DNA of 64,000 bases from Ariolimax columbianus. Lineage: Eukaryota > Mollusca > Gastropoda > Stylommatophora > Arionidae. The stretch covers positions 125,105,474 to 125,169,473 of the forward strand of contig JAVGWX010000003.1 in assembly GCA_036924085.1 (NCBI GenBank), read 5' to 3'. Shown here piece after piece: positions 54,975 to 64,000 of the stretch. A program made the translations under genes and the position numbers. The notes beneath the pieces were generated by a model. That model did not search any database. It was not told the DNA's origin and worked only from the letters and a program-made list of their open reading frames with translations. Positions within the stretch are counted from its first letter, which is position 1. Each line of letters opens with the position of its first letter.

Positions 54975-55335
54975 GGCTTGGCTTGGCTTCGTTCGTTCTC
55001 AATCTCCCGCTACCAAAGCCTGAAAAAAGTTAGGAAGCAGAATGTAGTCCAGAGAACGGAATGCGTTATGTCGTAGTTTACAGCTTGACTGCGATATGTG
55101 TACCTTTCGGTCCAACACATCCGACTTAGCAAGCATTTTTAGTACCGGGTTAGCATTCCCTCTTCGGCCCTTTTCCTTAGCCAGTCTGTCCTGCTGCAGC
55201 CTGTTATCCAGGATCACCGCGTGGAGGTGTAGAAGGGTCTTGGCAGCTCTGGTTCGTTGGAACTGACGCTAGCAGTCAGCTATGGGTCGCTGACCACTGC
55301 AGCTTATGCGGTGCTCAGCATCTTGATTCCTAATT
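54975..55335 (-). mobile_element. Repeat V, minus-strand copy
   Basis: CTTCGTTCGTTCTCAATCTC, GTCCAGAGAACGGAATGCGT, CACATCCGACTTAGCAAGCA, CTGCAGCCTGTTATCCAGGA, GGTGTAGAAGGGTCTTGGCA and AGTCAGCTATGGGTCGCTGA are almost identical to 36430-36775. This pair is the best preserved in the family. Confidence 0.88.
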
Positions 55336-55429
55336 GTTATATTAAAACACAACCTGAGAAAACTCGCAGAATACCAGCAAAACCAACAAAAGCGCAAATT
55401 TTGAAAACGTGTTGCCCGTGGCAGCATAC

Positions 55430-55820
55430 GAATGCAAAACATGGACAGTTACCTAACCTCGAGTCCTTCGAGTTGAAATATTATAGAAAGGTCCTCAAAT
55501 ACCGTGCACCAAAAAAAAGAAGAATGCAGACCTTCGACAAGAGTCGGGCATAGATGAGAACCGCTTTACAAAAATTGTATTAGGAGTATAAAATGGAAAT
55601 ACTTTGGAAAAATCAAAAGACGCACCGGTCTTGAGAGAACGGTAAGGTATGTATGGTGTCGGGCAAGAGAGACAGAGTCAGACCAAGTAAGCCACTGCAC
55701 AAAGATGTCAAGGAATGTTTTGGCATGACTCTGGAGCAGACTGAAGATTTGGCAAGAGATCGTGTTTCTTCCCGTCAAACTATGATGGGCGCGATGTTCT
55801 GCAAAGGACATACTACGTAA
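55430..55820 (+). pseudogene. Retrotransposon RT C-terminal tail
   Basis: The plus strand gives AYECKTWTVT, then after frame changes GKRDRVRPSKPLHKDVKECF and GMTLEQTEDLARDRVSSRQT followed by MMGAMFCKGHTT and a stop. The GKRxRxRPxxxxxKDVKExFGMTLEQxExLARDR text is the extreme C-terminus of an RTE-like polyprotein. It is short, shifted and dead. Confidence 0.65.
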
Positions 55821-55876
55821 TGGTTAAAAACTTCCAAACTGCGCAGACTCAGTGGACAGGTAAAACATAGTGATAA

Positions 55877-57585
55877 GGTAATGTTAGTTAGGGTCAGGCA
55901 AAACTCAATGTTAGTCAGGGTAAGGAAAAACATACTGATCAGACAATGTTAGTCAGGGTCAGGCAAAACTCAATGTTAGTCAGGGTAAGGAAAAACATAC
56001 TGATCAGACAATTTTAGTCAGGGTCAGGCAAAACTCAATGTTAGTCAGGGTAAGGAAAAACATACTGATCAGACAATGTTAGTCAGGGTCAGGCAAAACT
56101 CAAAGTTAGTCAGGGTAAGGAAAAACATACTGATCAGACAATGTTAGTCAGGGTCAGGCAAAACTCAATGTTAGTCAGGGTAAGGAAAAACATACTGATC
56201 AGACAATTTTAGTCAGGGTCAGGCAAAACTCAATGTTAGTCAGGGTAAGGAAAAACATACTGATCAGACAATGTTAGTCAGGGTCAGGCAAAACTCAATG
56301 TTAGTCAGGGTAAGGAAAAACATACTGATCAGACAATGTTAGTCAGGGTCAGGCAAAACTCAATGTTAGTCAGGGTAAGGAGAAACATACTGATCAGACA
56401 ATGTTAGTCAGGGTCAGGCAAAACTCAATGTTAGTCAGGGTAAGGAAAAACATACTGATCAGACAATGTTAGTCAGGGTCAGGCAAAACTCAATGTTAGT
56501 CAGGGTAAGGAAAAACATACTGATCAGACAATGTTAGTCAGGGTCAGGCAAAACTCAATGTTAGTCAGAGTAAGGAAAAACATACTGATCAGACAATTTT
56601 AGTCAGGGTCAGGCAAAACTCAATGTTAGTCAGGGTAAGGAAAAACATACTGATCAGACAATGTTAGTCAGGGTCAGGCAAAACTCAATGTTAGTCAGGG
56701 TAAGGAAAAACATACTGATCAGACAATGTTAGTCAGGGTCAGGCAAAACTCAATGTTAGTCAGGGTAAGAAAAAACATACTGATCAGACAATTTTAGTCA
56801 GGGTCAGGCAAAACTCAATGTTAGTCAGGGTAAGGAGAAACATACTGATCAGACAATGTTAGTCAGGGTCAGGCAAAACTCAATGTTAGTCAGGGTAAGG
56901 AAAAACATACTGATCAGACAATGTTAGTCAGGGTCAGGCAAAACTCAATGTTAGTCAGGGTAAGGAAAAACATACTGATCAGACAATGTTAGTCAGGGTC
57001 AGGCAAAACTCAATGTTAGTCAGAGTAAGGAAAAACATACTGATCAGACAATTTTAGTCAGGGTCAGGCAAAACTCAATGTTAGTCAGGGTAAGGAAAAA
57101 CATACTGATCAGACAATGTTAGTCAGGGTCAGGCAAAACTCAATGTTAGTCAGGGTAAGGAAAAACATACTGATCAGACAATGTTAGTCAGGGTCAGGCA
57201 AAACTCAATGTTAGTCAGGGTAAGGAAAAACATACTGATCAGACAATGTTAGTCAGGGTCAGGCAAAACTCAATGTTAGTCAGGGTAAGGAAAAACATAC
57301 TGATCAGACAATGTTAGTCAGGGTCAGGCAAAACTCAATGTTAGTCAGGGTAAGGAAAAACATACTGATCAGACAATGTTAGTCAGGGTCAGGCAAAACT
57401 CAATGTTAGTCAGGGTAAGGAGAAACATACTGATCAGACAATGTTAGTCAGGGTCAGGCAAAACTCAATGTTAGTCAGGGTAAGGAAAAACATACTGATC
57501 AGACAATGTTAGTCAGGGTCAGCAAAACTCAATGTAAGTCAAGGTCAGGCAAAACATACTGATCAGACGATCTTAGTTAGGCGCA
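55877..57585. repeat. 65-bp satellite-like array, about 25 units (5' side of repeat X)
   Basis: Each unit combines AATGTTAGTCAGGGTCAGGC with CAATGTTAGTCAGGGTAAGG and AAAAACATACTGATCAGAC at exact 65-bp spacing. Units are nearly identical; recurring single-base variants (TTTTAGTC, GGAGAAAC, CAGAGTAAG) are spaced so as to suggest multi-unit amplification. The array runs into diverged units and then the repeat X body at 57590. Confidence 0.97.
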
Positions 57586-57915
57586 GGCAAAACATACTGA
57601 TCAGACCATGTTAGTCAGGCAAAACATACTGATCAAGCAAAACATATTGACCGAAATCTCATCTCACTTCCATGCAGTCTCCCTGGAAACAGGGCAGTTT
57701 CATGACAGTATGACTAACGATGTGAGGAACGATGTGATCCCTGTAGTAGTGAGAGACACGCAAATGAAACCAAGCATAGTACAACCGTCTGGAGGACTTC
57801 GGTTCGCCTTTATCAGCACACTAGGGATGTGAGGGAAGCTGCTACAACCAGACGCCTAGCGCCTTTTTCATTGCGCACATAAAGTTAATCATCATGAGCA
57901 TTCAACAATAACAAT
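57586..57915 (+). mobile_element. Repeat X, plus-strand copy next to the expanded array
   Basis: ATGTTAGTCAGGCAAAACAT, CAGTCTCCCTGGAAACAGGG, TGTAGTAGTGAGAGACACGC, CTTTATCAGCACACTAGGGA and CATGAGCATTCAACAATAAC follow the family order to a degraded (CAA)n tail. Confidence 0.82.
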
Positions 57916-57929
57916 TGTTAGTAGTTAGT

Positions 57930-58600
57930 TTTCTTTCCACTTGTGCGGTTGATCGATGTGGAGAGCTTAAGTCGTCTATCCTGTGCCAAGTGTGTTGCGT
58001 CGGTCAATGTGAGCCCGTGTCGCTGCACAATCACTCTAATGTCATATATCCACCTGTCTTACGGCCGCCTTCTTGTCCTGTAGCCAGATCTACCAATGTT
58101 GTAAGCCATCAGAGGTACCTGATGAGGGTGCATTGTCATGGATGGCCAAACCAACTTATTTTCTGTCTGGAAATGTATTCCATACAAGACGTAGTGTCGA
58201 CCATACTTCGAATGTTGTCGTTCCGCATTCTGTCTTTCCTGGCAACACCGATGATCTTCCTCAAACAGTTCATTTCACACTTCGAAATTCAGCTCTCATG
58301 AGCCCTGGACAGAGGCCATGTTCAACACTGGAAGCACAGAGTTGGCAAAAATATACTGTATATCAGCAGCTGCTTTGTTTCCAAACTAATGCTCGGGTGT
58401 CTATGTAGTGGGGACAGCTGATAAGTCACATCAGATGCTTTCTGACACCTAGTCTCAATGTCCCTGTCGATCCTACCGTCTGCCGAGACAATGCTGCCTA
58501 AATACTTGAACTCATTGCCTGTTGAAGAGCAATAACATTTACACTTATCTTGAGTGGCCCAGGTGTTCCACTGATCATCATAGTTTCTGTTTTGTTCTCG
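57930..58600 (-). pseudogene. RTE-like RT C-terminal region
   Basis: The minus strand reads NEFKYLGSIVSADGRIDRDI, ETRCQKASDVTYQLSPLHRH and TKQLLIYSIFLPTLCFQC. In shifted frames it then gives CEMNCLRKIIGVARKDRMRN and YISRQKISWFGHP. It is the same lineage as the thumb at 37755-38085 (IYSIFLPTLCYQ) but on the opposite strand. Palm and endonuclease are absent. Confidence 0.78.
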
Positions 58601-59100
58601 GTAATTCGCATAATAGTTCTGATAATAGTCCTGATTAATGTATTTTGTAATATACCTCTTTTTTATTAATATAAAGGGCAAGGGTGTGTTAGTATTATTT
58701 GCTTCATTGTCACCTGCATGTGTTGCGCTGTCCTCTATTCTTGCTGTCTATGAATTATGCTTATTCCCATTGTGGCTCCCGGAATTCTTTACCGGAGAAA
58801 CGATTAGAACAATTTCCCCTTCCACACATATCATTTAGGAGATTAAAGTGGGTTGTGCCTGGAGTTAGCAACCTTATCGTGTCATATTGATTGAGATAAC
58901 ACTACTGTGAGAGCACACATAGAGTTACTGGGCATGCTTCCTTTAATGAGCTTTCTACAGTTCTGGTCATATGCTTCATAAGAAGAAAATTGGTGAAGTC
59001 AAAAACAGGAAGAGAGAGAAAAAGAGAGATAGAAAAAGAACAATAGAGTAAGAGTTAGAGAGAGAGAGAGAGAGAGAGAGGAGAAATTAGAAAGCTGATT
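58601..59100. other. No gene recognised; short (GA)n run
   Basis: (GA)n lies at 59056-59081. No other feature was seen. Confidence 0.35.
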
Positions 59101-59104
59101 ATCC

Positions 59105-60105
59105 TTCGTAAATTTCTATTCTTCTTCGTTGGTCCTGAAAAGGATGAATGGGAGGTTGTCACAGTTTTAAGCGAGACTGCGATATCTGCGCCGTTCAGCA
59201 CGACGCATCCGATTTTAGCAAATCATTTTTGGGACAAGGTTTGTCTTCCCTCTGAAATCCATAATCTGTAAGTCATGCTCCTTGGTTGTGGCCTGTTTTC
59301 AGAGCCGCCACTTGGAGGCGGAATAGGTTCTTGGTCAACAATGGGTCACTGATCCGTCTACAAGAAGGTAGCTATGAGTGTCTGGTTGCTGTCAGCTCAT
59401 TCACTACTGCAGACAGGTAGCTATGAGTGTCTGGTTGCTGTCAGCTCATTCACTACTGCAGACAGGTAGCTATGAGTGTCTGGTTGCTGTCAGCTCATTC
59501 ACTACTGCAGACAGGTAGCTATGAGTGTCTGGTCGCTGTCAGCTCATTCACTACTGCAGACAGTTAGTTATGAGTGTCTGGCTGCTGTCAGCTCATTCAC
59601 TACTGCAGACAGGTAGCTATGAGTGTCTGGTCGCTGTCAGCTCATTTACTACTGCTCACAGGTAGCTAGCTATGAGGGGCTGGCTGCTGTCAGCTCATTC
59701 ACTGCTGCAGACAGGCAGCTATGAGTGTCTGGTCGCTGTCAGCTCATTTACTATTGCAGACAGGTAGCTATGAGTGTCTGGCTGCTGTCAGCTCATTCAC
59801 TACTGCTCACATGTAGCTATGAGTGGCTGGCTGCTGTCAGCTCATTCACTGCTGCAGACAGGCAGCTATGAGTGTCTGGTCGCTGTCAGCTCATTTACTA
59901 TTGCAGACAGGTAGCTATGAGTGGCTGGCTGCTGTCAGCTTATTCACTGCTGCAGACAGGTAGCTATGAGTGTCTGGTCGCTGTCAGCTCATTCACTGCT
60001 GCAAACAGTTAGCTATGATTGTCTGGCTGCTGTCAGCTAATTCACTACTGCAGACAGGTAGCTATGAGTGTCTGGTCGCTGTCAGCTCATTCACTGCTTT
60101 TAATT
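59105..60105 (-). mobile_element. Repeat V-related copy with a 48-bp array, about 15 units
   Basis: The left part (59110-59345) has TTCTTCTTCGTTGGTCCTG, GACTGCGATATCTGCGCC, ACGCATCCGATTTTAGCA and CCACTTGGAGGCGGAATAGG, a diverged minus-strand V body. From 59350 the module GGTAGCTATGAGTGTCTGGT plus CGCTGTCAGCTCATTCACTA repeats at 48 bp to about 60100. The array lies on the same side of the body as in the 39.9 kb copy. Confidence 0.85.
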
Positions 60106-61570
60106 ATAACATTTTTACATGCGTGCGAACCAAAAATGCTGTGTCTTATTTTTCGCCATAAACGCCGTACCTGACAACACAATTTATCCACCTGTCTTCT
60201 AGCTTGTGAATGTTCTCTAGAAAAAAGTCTTTGTAGCATTTAACGAATTTTGCACCGCCTCCTAATGGTACCTTCTTGTTAGCTGCCTTGGAACTCATTC
60301 GCTACATACTTTTCTATAACTGAATTCATCATCGACTATATTGTGCGCAACGCCGTGACTTATGTTGAATATATTGGATATTTCATTCATAGTGACTCGC
60401 TGTTCTTCGAGAGTGCAAGTCGACAGTGAGGCGGCCATATTGTACGCTATAAGACACATACTGCTCGATCGTCACAGGCCCTACACTAAAGAGCCATTTT
60501 GTGTTCTGAAATAAAAATTTCCGTTGTACATACTTTTCCATTCAATTTATAATAAAACTGCAGTTATTTAATTATTGCTCCTTGTAGCTGTAGAAGCAAA
60601 TGCTGTTCCTAGAAGAGTTTGTTTTTTTTGTCACGTGTATATGTTTTGTCATACGCTTAATCAAAGGAAATGACGTTGCACTATTTCATTAGGATTGTGT
60701 TAAGTGCATCATATTTCAACTAGGCTTCTGTCAGGTTTGCCTCAATTATTCCTTGACTGTTCACTTCCTGCCGGCGGCAGCAAGGATGTGTGTTTTTTAT
60801 TTAGAATACCCTGCTGACATATATACTACTGTCAGCAAGTACAGACAAATGCATCCCCGTCTATATGGGTACACACGCACCTTTACCACCACAAGGACAT
60901 GCATGAAATAACAGGACCCGCTGGCGGGATTTATATAGCTGACGAATAAAAGCCGCTTGGCCTAGCAGTCACCGTCCTCTGTATAGGTTATGGTCAAATC
61001 GTTCAAAACGCTCACCTTCGTTGAACATATGTAAACCTTCGTGTGCGACCTTTCGCAGTTTGATTGATTGGCCTAAACTTCTGGGGTGTGTAACCACGCA
61101 ATGTGTTGGCTAAGGTCTTTACTAGGGTTCGAATACGTGCATTTCTGGTTAGAGAAAACGGTATTCTATCCACGCAACTGGATCGACTCAGCAGGCTAGT
61201 GTTATGATAATTTGTTAAAATTGTGCAAAACGTTTCTCCCCTGCTCGGCACATGTAAACCCTGCTGTACATATGTCACACAGTATGATTGATTTTCTACT
61301 CTCCCACGAGCTGATGCCCTGGTGAACGTTTCTAAGCAACTTATGTTACGAGAATAGAGCGTGACGGTTTGGATACGGGCGCTATGGCGCACCAGGTGTT
61401 AGATATATGAAAAAGTTACTGGAAGGCGAACGACTCAGGCTTCAAATATGTGGGGAGACAAAGCCGGCTACTAATCGATTATGTTAAACAGATCAGTCAA
61501 GTATTCATTTGTGTGTGTTTGTGGGAATATATATATATATTAGCACGCACACACACACCGACCTAACACA
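60106..61570. other. No gene; repeat U and tRNA-like duplications
   Basis: At 60935-60975 ACGAATAAAAGCCGCTTGGC and CTAGCAGTCACCG give the clearest repeat U core. Between 61010 and 61390 two related segments each contain TGTAAACC, TATGATTGATT or TTTGATTGATTGG, and a B-box-like GGTTCGAATACG or GGTTTGGATACG. They may be two diverged copies of one SINE-like unit. Confidence 0.4.
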
Positions 61571-61574
61571 TATA

Positions 61575-61655
61575 GTTGGGCAGCCTGGCCGAGGAATGAA
61601 ACGTCGGTTTCACAGTCCCATCGAAACGGGTTCAAATCCCGTCATGACCAGTTTG
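61575..61655 (+). mobile_element. tRNA-like sequence, probable SINE head or pseudo-tRNA
   Basis: GCCTGGCCGAGGAATGAAAC and ACGGGTTCAAATCCCGTC give A-box and B-box matches with a perfect T-arm (CGGG-TTCAAAT-CCCG). The 7-nt 3' acceptor strand TCATGAC does not pair with the matching 5' text, so a working tRNA is unlikely. Confidence 0.5.
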
Positions 61656-61769
61656 GCAGACTATTTTTTTTGTTACTTGTGTGAACGTAAGGAAAGTAAA
61701 AGTAAGCTACCGTACAACATCTGCCAAGATACGGTTGGTGAGTGTAAGAATCGACATTCTGGAAATGAC

Positions 61770-62105
61770 ATGGAACTTACACATTACATTACACCTACAC
61801 AGATGGATCAGGACATACCAGTTACACATTACATTACACCTGCACAGATGGGTCAGGACATACTAATTACACATTGCATTACACCTACACAGATGGATCA
61901 GGACATACTAATTACACATTACATTACACCTACACAGATGGATCAGGACATGCTACTTACACATCACATTACACCTTCACAGATGGATCAGGACATACTA
62001 ATTACACATTTCACCTAAACGGATGGATCAGGACATACTAATTACATATTACTTTACACCTACACAGATGGATCAGAACATGCTACTTACACATTACACA
62101 TACAC
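61770..62105. repeat. 45-bp minisatellite, about 7 units
   Basis: ACACATTACATTACACCTAC plus ACAGATGGATCAGGACATAC at 45-bp spacing. One plus frame reads THYITPTQMDQDILI repeats because the period is a multiple of three. There is no other sign of a gene. Confidence 0.93.
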
Positions 62106-62635
62106 AGCCACAAACTTGTGTCCTGTTGGCATTTTTACGCAACCATATTGTATTATGTTAGTCAAGTACCAATACCTTATGTTAGACAATCCATGTGCTG
62201 CTCAAGTTTGCCTGGAGTACTGGCCATTCGATCAACACGAGACACCTGCAGATAGCTGCTAGAAGGCGGTGACATTCGTTGCTCCACATTAAACACGATG
62301 AAATCAGAGACACGAGAGTTCTCCTAGCATTTTTCCACCCGCCTAGGTCTTAATTTATCCTGCTACTCTTCTCTCAGAACTTAAGGTGGTTAGGCGTAAG
62401 TTATCTGAGGCTAGTATGCTCTGTTCTTTGCTGTGATATCGCTGTTTATATGGCTGCTTTGTTCTCTGCTTTCTAACCGATAATTACATACTAATATTGT
62501 TTTATTTAGCTGGAAACTTTTGAGCTTGGACACGATTTTGTAAACTTTAAATGAACAAATAAATTAATAACAGGAAAAATCATGTCTGCAAATTAAAGTA
62601 GACAAAAACAAATAAAGATTTGCCGTCCCTTTAAT
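62106..62635. other. No feature recognised
   Basis: No repeat or coding signal seen. Confidence 0.35.
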
Positions 62636-62639
62636 AAGG

Positions 62640-62840
62640 TTATAATACTGTAATATGATAATGGTTCCTGGAAAGAGAAAAATAGGCCGACCCCGACGAA
62701 GAGGGCACAAGGACATTACAAATAGTTTGGGGATGTCTTTGTGTGACATGGCCTAACTCACCCTAAACTGAGATTCATACAGAGCTGTCCTGACGCAGAC
62801 TACATTTTGGAAAGAATATATCACATGATGATGATAATAA
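62640..62840 (+). pseudogene. RTE-like polyprotein extreme C-terminus
   Basis: The plus strand reads MVPGKRKIGRPRRRGHKDIT, NSLGMSLCDMA, stop, then DSYRAVLTQTTFWKEYI in a second frame, ending in an (ATGATGATA)n tail. The GKRxxGRPxxR...DxxxSLGxSLxDMAxLxxDxxxYRAV text is the usual C-terminus of an RTE-like lineage. Confidence 0.65.
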
Positions 62841-63245
62841 GGTTGTCACGCAATGATCAAACATCAAATAAATATTAACGAATGAAGCTTTTTTAACTTG
62901 GATCGCTATGAAATAGTATTGCTTTCATGCTGGATGCACGATTAACATTCATAAATGAGTTTCGCTGTTTGGACAAGATAAGCCTGGTCTACTTATGATT
63001 ACTGTGTTAAAACAGAAATAAGAGTGGCATAGAAATTTCTGATTGCAGCGGGAATAATTTATAAGACAATATAAAACAATCCCATAGAATCATTTTTGCA
63101 ACAATTGGTGTTAAGAATGGAAGCACCAGTATATGTGGCTTGTTTCCTGGATATTGTTATCGTCTCCTCACACCAAACCCAGGAAAAACCCAAGTATGGG
63201 CCTACCATCTCAGAAATAGAGAGGCGAATAGAACGTTGCATATCA
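62841..63245. other. AT-rich spacer
   Basis: No feature recognised before the final RT fragment. Confidence 0.3.
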
Positions 63246-63249
63246 TATA

Positions 63250-64000
63250 GCAAGGATAGGATCTAGAATACAGTACGGCCCCCAAATACTTAGAAGTAAA
63301 GTTGAACCGCACTCTGTTCTATGCCGCACATTGTTAGGAGACAAAAGAGAAAATACATGCGAGAAATAGTATCATTCGAAAACTGACTGGCACAACATGG
63401 GAAGCAAAGCCAGATGTCCTCAGAACATCAGCACTCGCTCTTTGTTTCTCTGTAGCTGAGTACGCCGCACCAGTCTGGAAGAACTCTGCACATGTCAAAC
63501 ATATAGATACAGCAATCAATGAGACAGGCCGTATAGTTACTGGATGCCTAAAACCTACACCAACTGAAAAATGTACCCCATAATCGGCATAGCACCACCA
63601 GAGATACGAAGAACTGTCGCGTCAGAGATAGACAGAGAGAAACAGGTAAATTACCCAAGACAAACTATGTTCGGACATCAGGTACAGCGCCCAATACTAA
63701 AATCAAGACGAAGTTTCTTGCAGTCGATCCAGCCCCTACAGACTAGTCCAGGAAATTGACGCATCGAAAGTTGGAAACAGCTGACACATGACCCCTTGAT
63801 CGAATTACGGGAGGAACCTGCGCCTGGATATCTCCTGCCCTGCGCAACACGGAAGTCACTAAATGGACTTCGAATTGGTGTATCACGATGCAGGAAAAAC
63901 CTGAAAAGATGGGAATACAGGGATGATGAAACATGCGAATGTGAAGTAACACAAGACCAGGACCATCTGATGATCTGCCTAAACCTCCCGGAGACTTGTA
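63250..64000 (+). pseudogene. Jockey/I-like RT thumb and C-terminal region, cut by the window edge
   Basis: The plus strand reads NTREKIH-like text as ETKEKIHARNSIIRKLTGTT, WEAKPDVLRTSALALCFSVA, EYAAPVWKNSAHVKHIDTAI, NETGRIVTGCLKPTPTEK, then in a second frame YPIIGIAPPEIRRTVASEID, FGHQVQRPILKSRRSFLQSI and PLQTSPGN. It returns to ESWKQLTHDPLIELREEPAP, GYLLPCATRKSLNGLRIGVS and CECEVTQDQDHLMICLNLPE at the edge. The CxC...DHLMxC motif at the end is the knuckle-like C-terminus of the class. A stop near 63340 and two frameshifts show decay. Upstream palm coding was not found. Confidence 0.8.

Noticed and set aside
61575..61655. A functional tRNA gene
   Set aside because: A and B boxes and the T-arm are present, but the acceptor stem does not pair, so it is kept only as a tRNA-like SINE head or pseudogene.
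61509..62018. 169-codon frame with 15-residue repeats
   Set aside because: The 45-bp minisatellite is in frame by arithmetic; no start context, splice signal or domain supports a gene.

Overview
This is non-coding, repeat-dominated DNA from a multicellular animal nuclear genome. Lineages of APE-type non-LTR retrotransposons (RTE-like, I/Nimb-like with RNase H, CR1/jockey-like), tRNA-derived SINEs, mariner relics and very many mini- and microsatellites point to a lophotrochozoan, most plausibly a mollusc. That placement is inference from repeat style, not from a diagnostic gene. No bacterial, viral or organellar block and no CRISPR array was seen. Nearly every long open frame is either a decayed retrotransposon or low-complexity sequence. 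One short stretch looks like a genuine host first exon (44350-44490, EF-hand-like, strong Kozak context, consensus splice donor).

Layout. 1-10 kb: minisatellites, one SINE, a mariner deletion derivative and small reverse transcriptase (RT) tails. 10-21 kb: a dense retrotransposon nest. It holds a 2.77 kb I/Nimb-like element (10582-13353) with a 12-bp target-site duplication (TSD), two 5'-truncated copies of one RTE-like family (13989-14714 and 18774-21068), and an older RTE-like element on the minus strand (about 15108-18430). That older element was itself interrupted by an I/Nimb-like fragment with a 12-bp TSD and by a SINE with a 14-bp TSD. 21-33 kb: AT-, GA-, TG- and GAA-rich tracts with RNase H and RT tails. 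33-40 kb: RTE-like endonuclease and RT fragments, two of whose own coding segments have been amplified into tandem arrays, plus a second mariner relic. 39-49 kb: modular interspersed repeats, the candidate exon and SINEs. 49-64 kb: RT tails, a 2 kb polypyrimidine tract, a 25-unit 65-bp array, a 48-bp array, and an RT running off the right edge.

Local names used here: SINE-A (tRNA-derived, three copies); SINE-M (tRNA head plus a shared central block); repeat X (about 300-bp body, 3' (CAA)n tail, tandem array at its 5' side); repeat V (about 350-bp body, 3' (GAA)n tail, module at its 5' side that expands into arrays); repeats W and U (short interspersed). The most interesting theme is that several minisatellites are visibly seeded by mobile elements: the 42/46-bp array comes from the Asp-His motif of a retrotransposon endonuclease, the 65-bp array from repeat X, and the 33- and 48-bp arrays from repeat V. 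Nothing here looks like a working multi-gene system; the biology is retrotransposition, nesting, decay and satellite birth.
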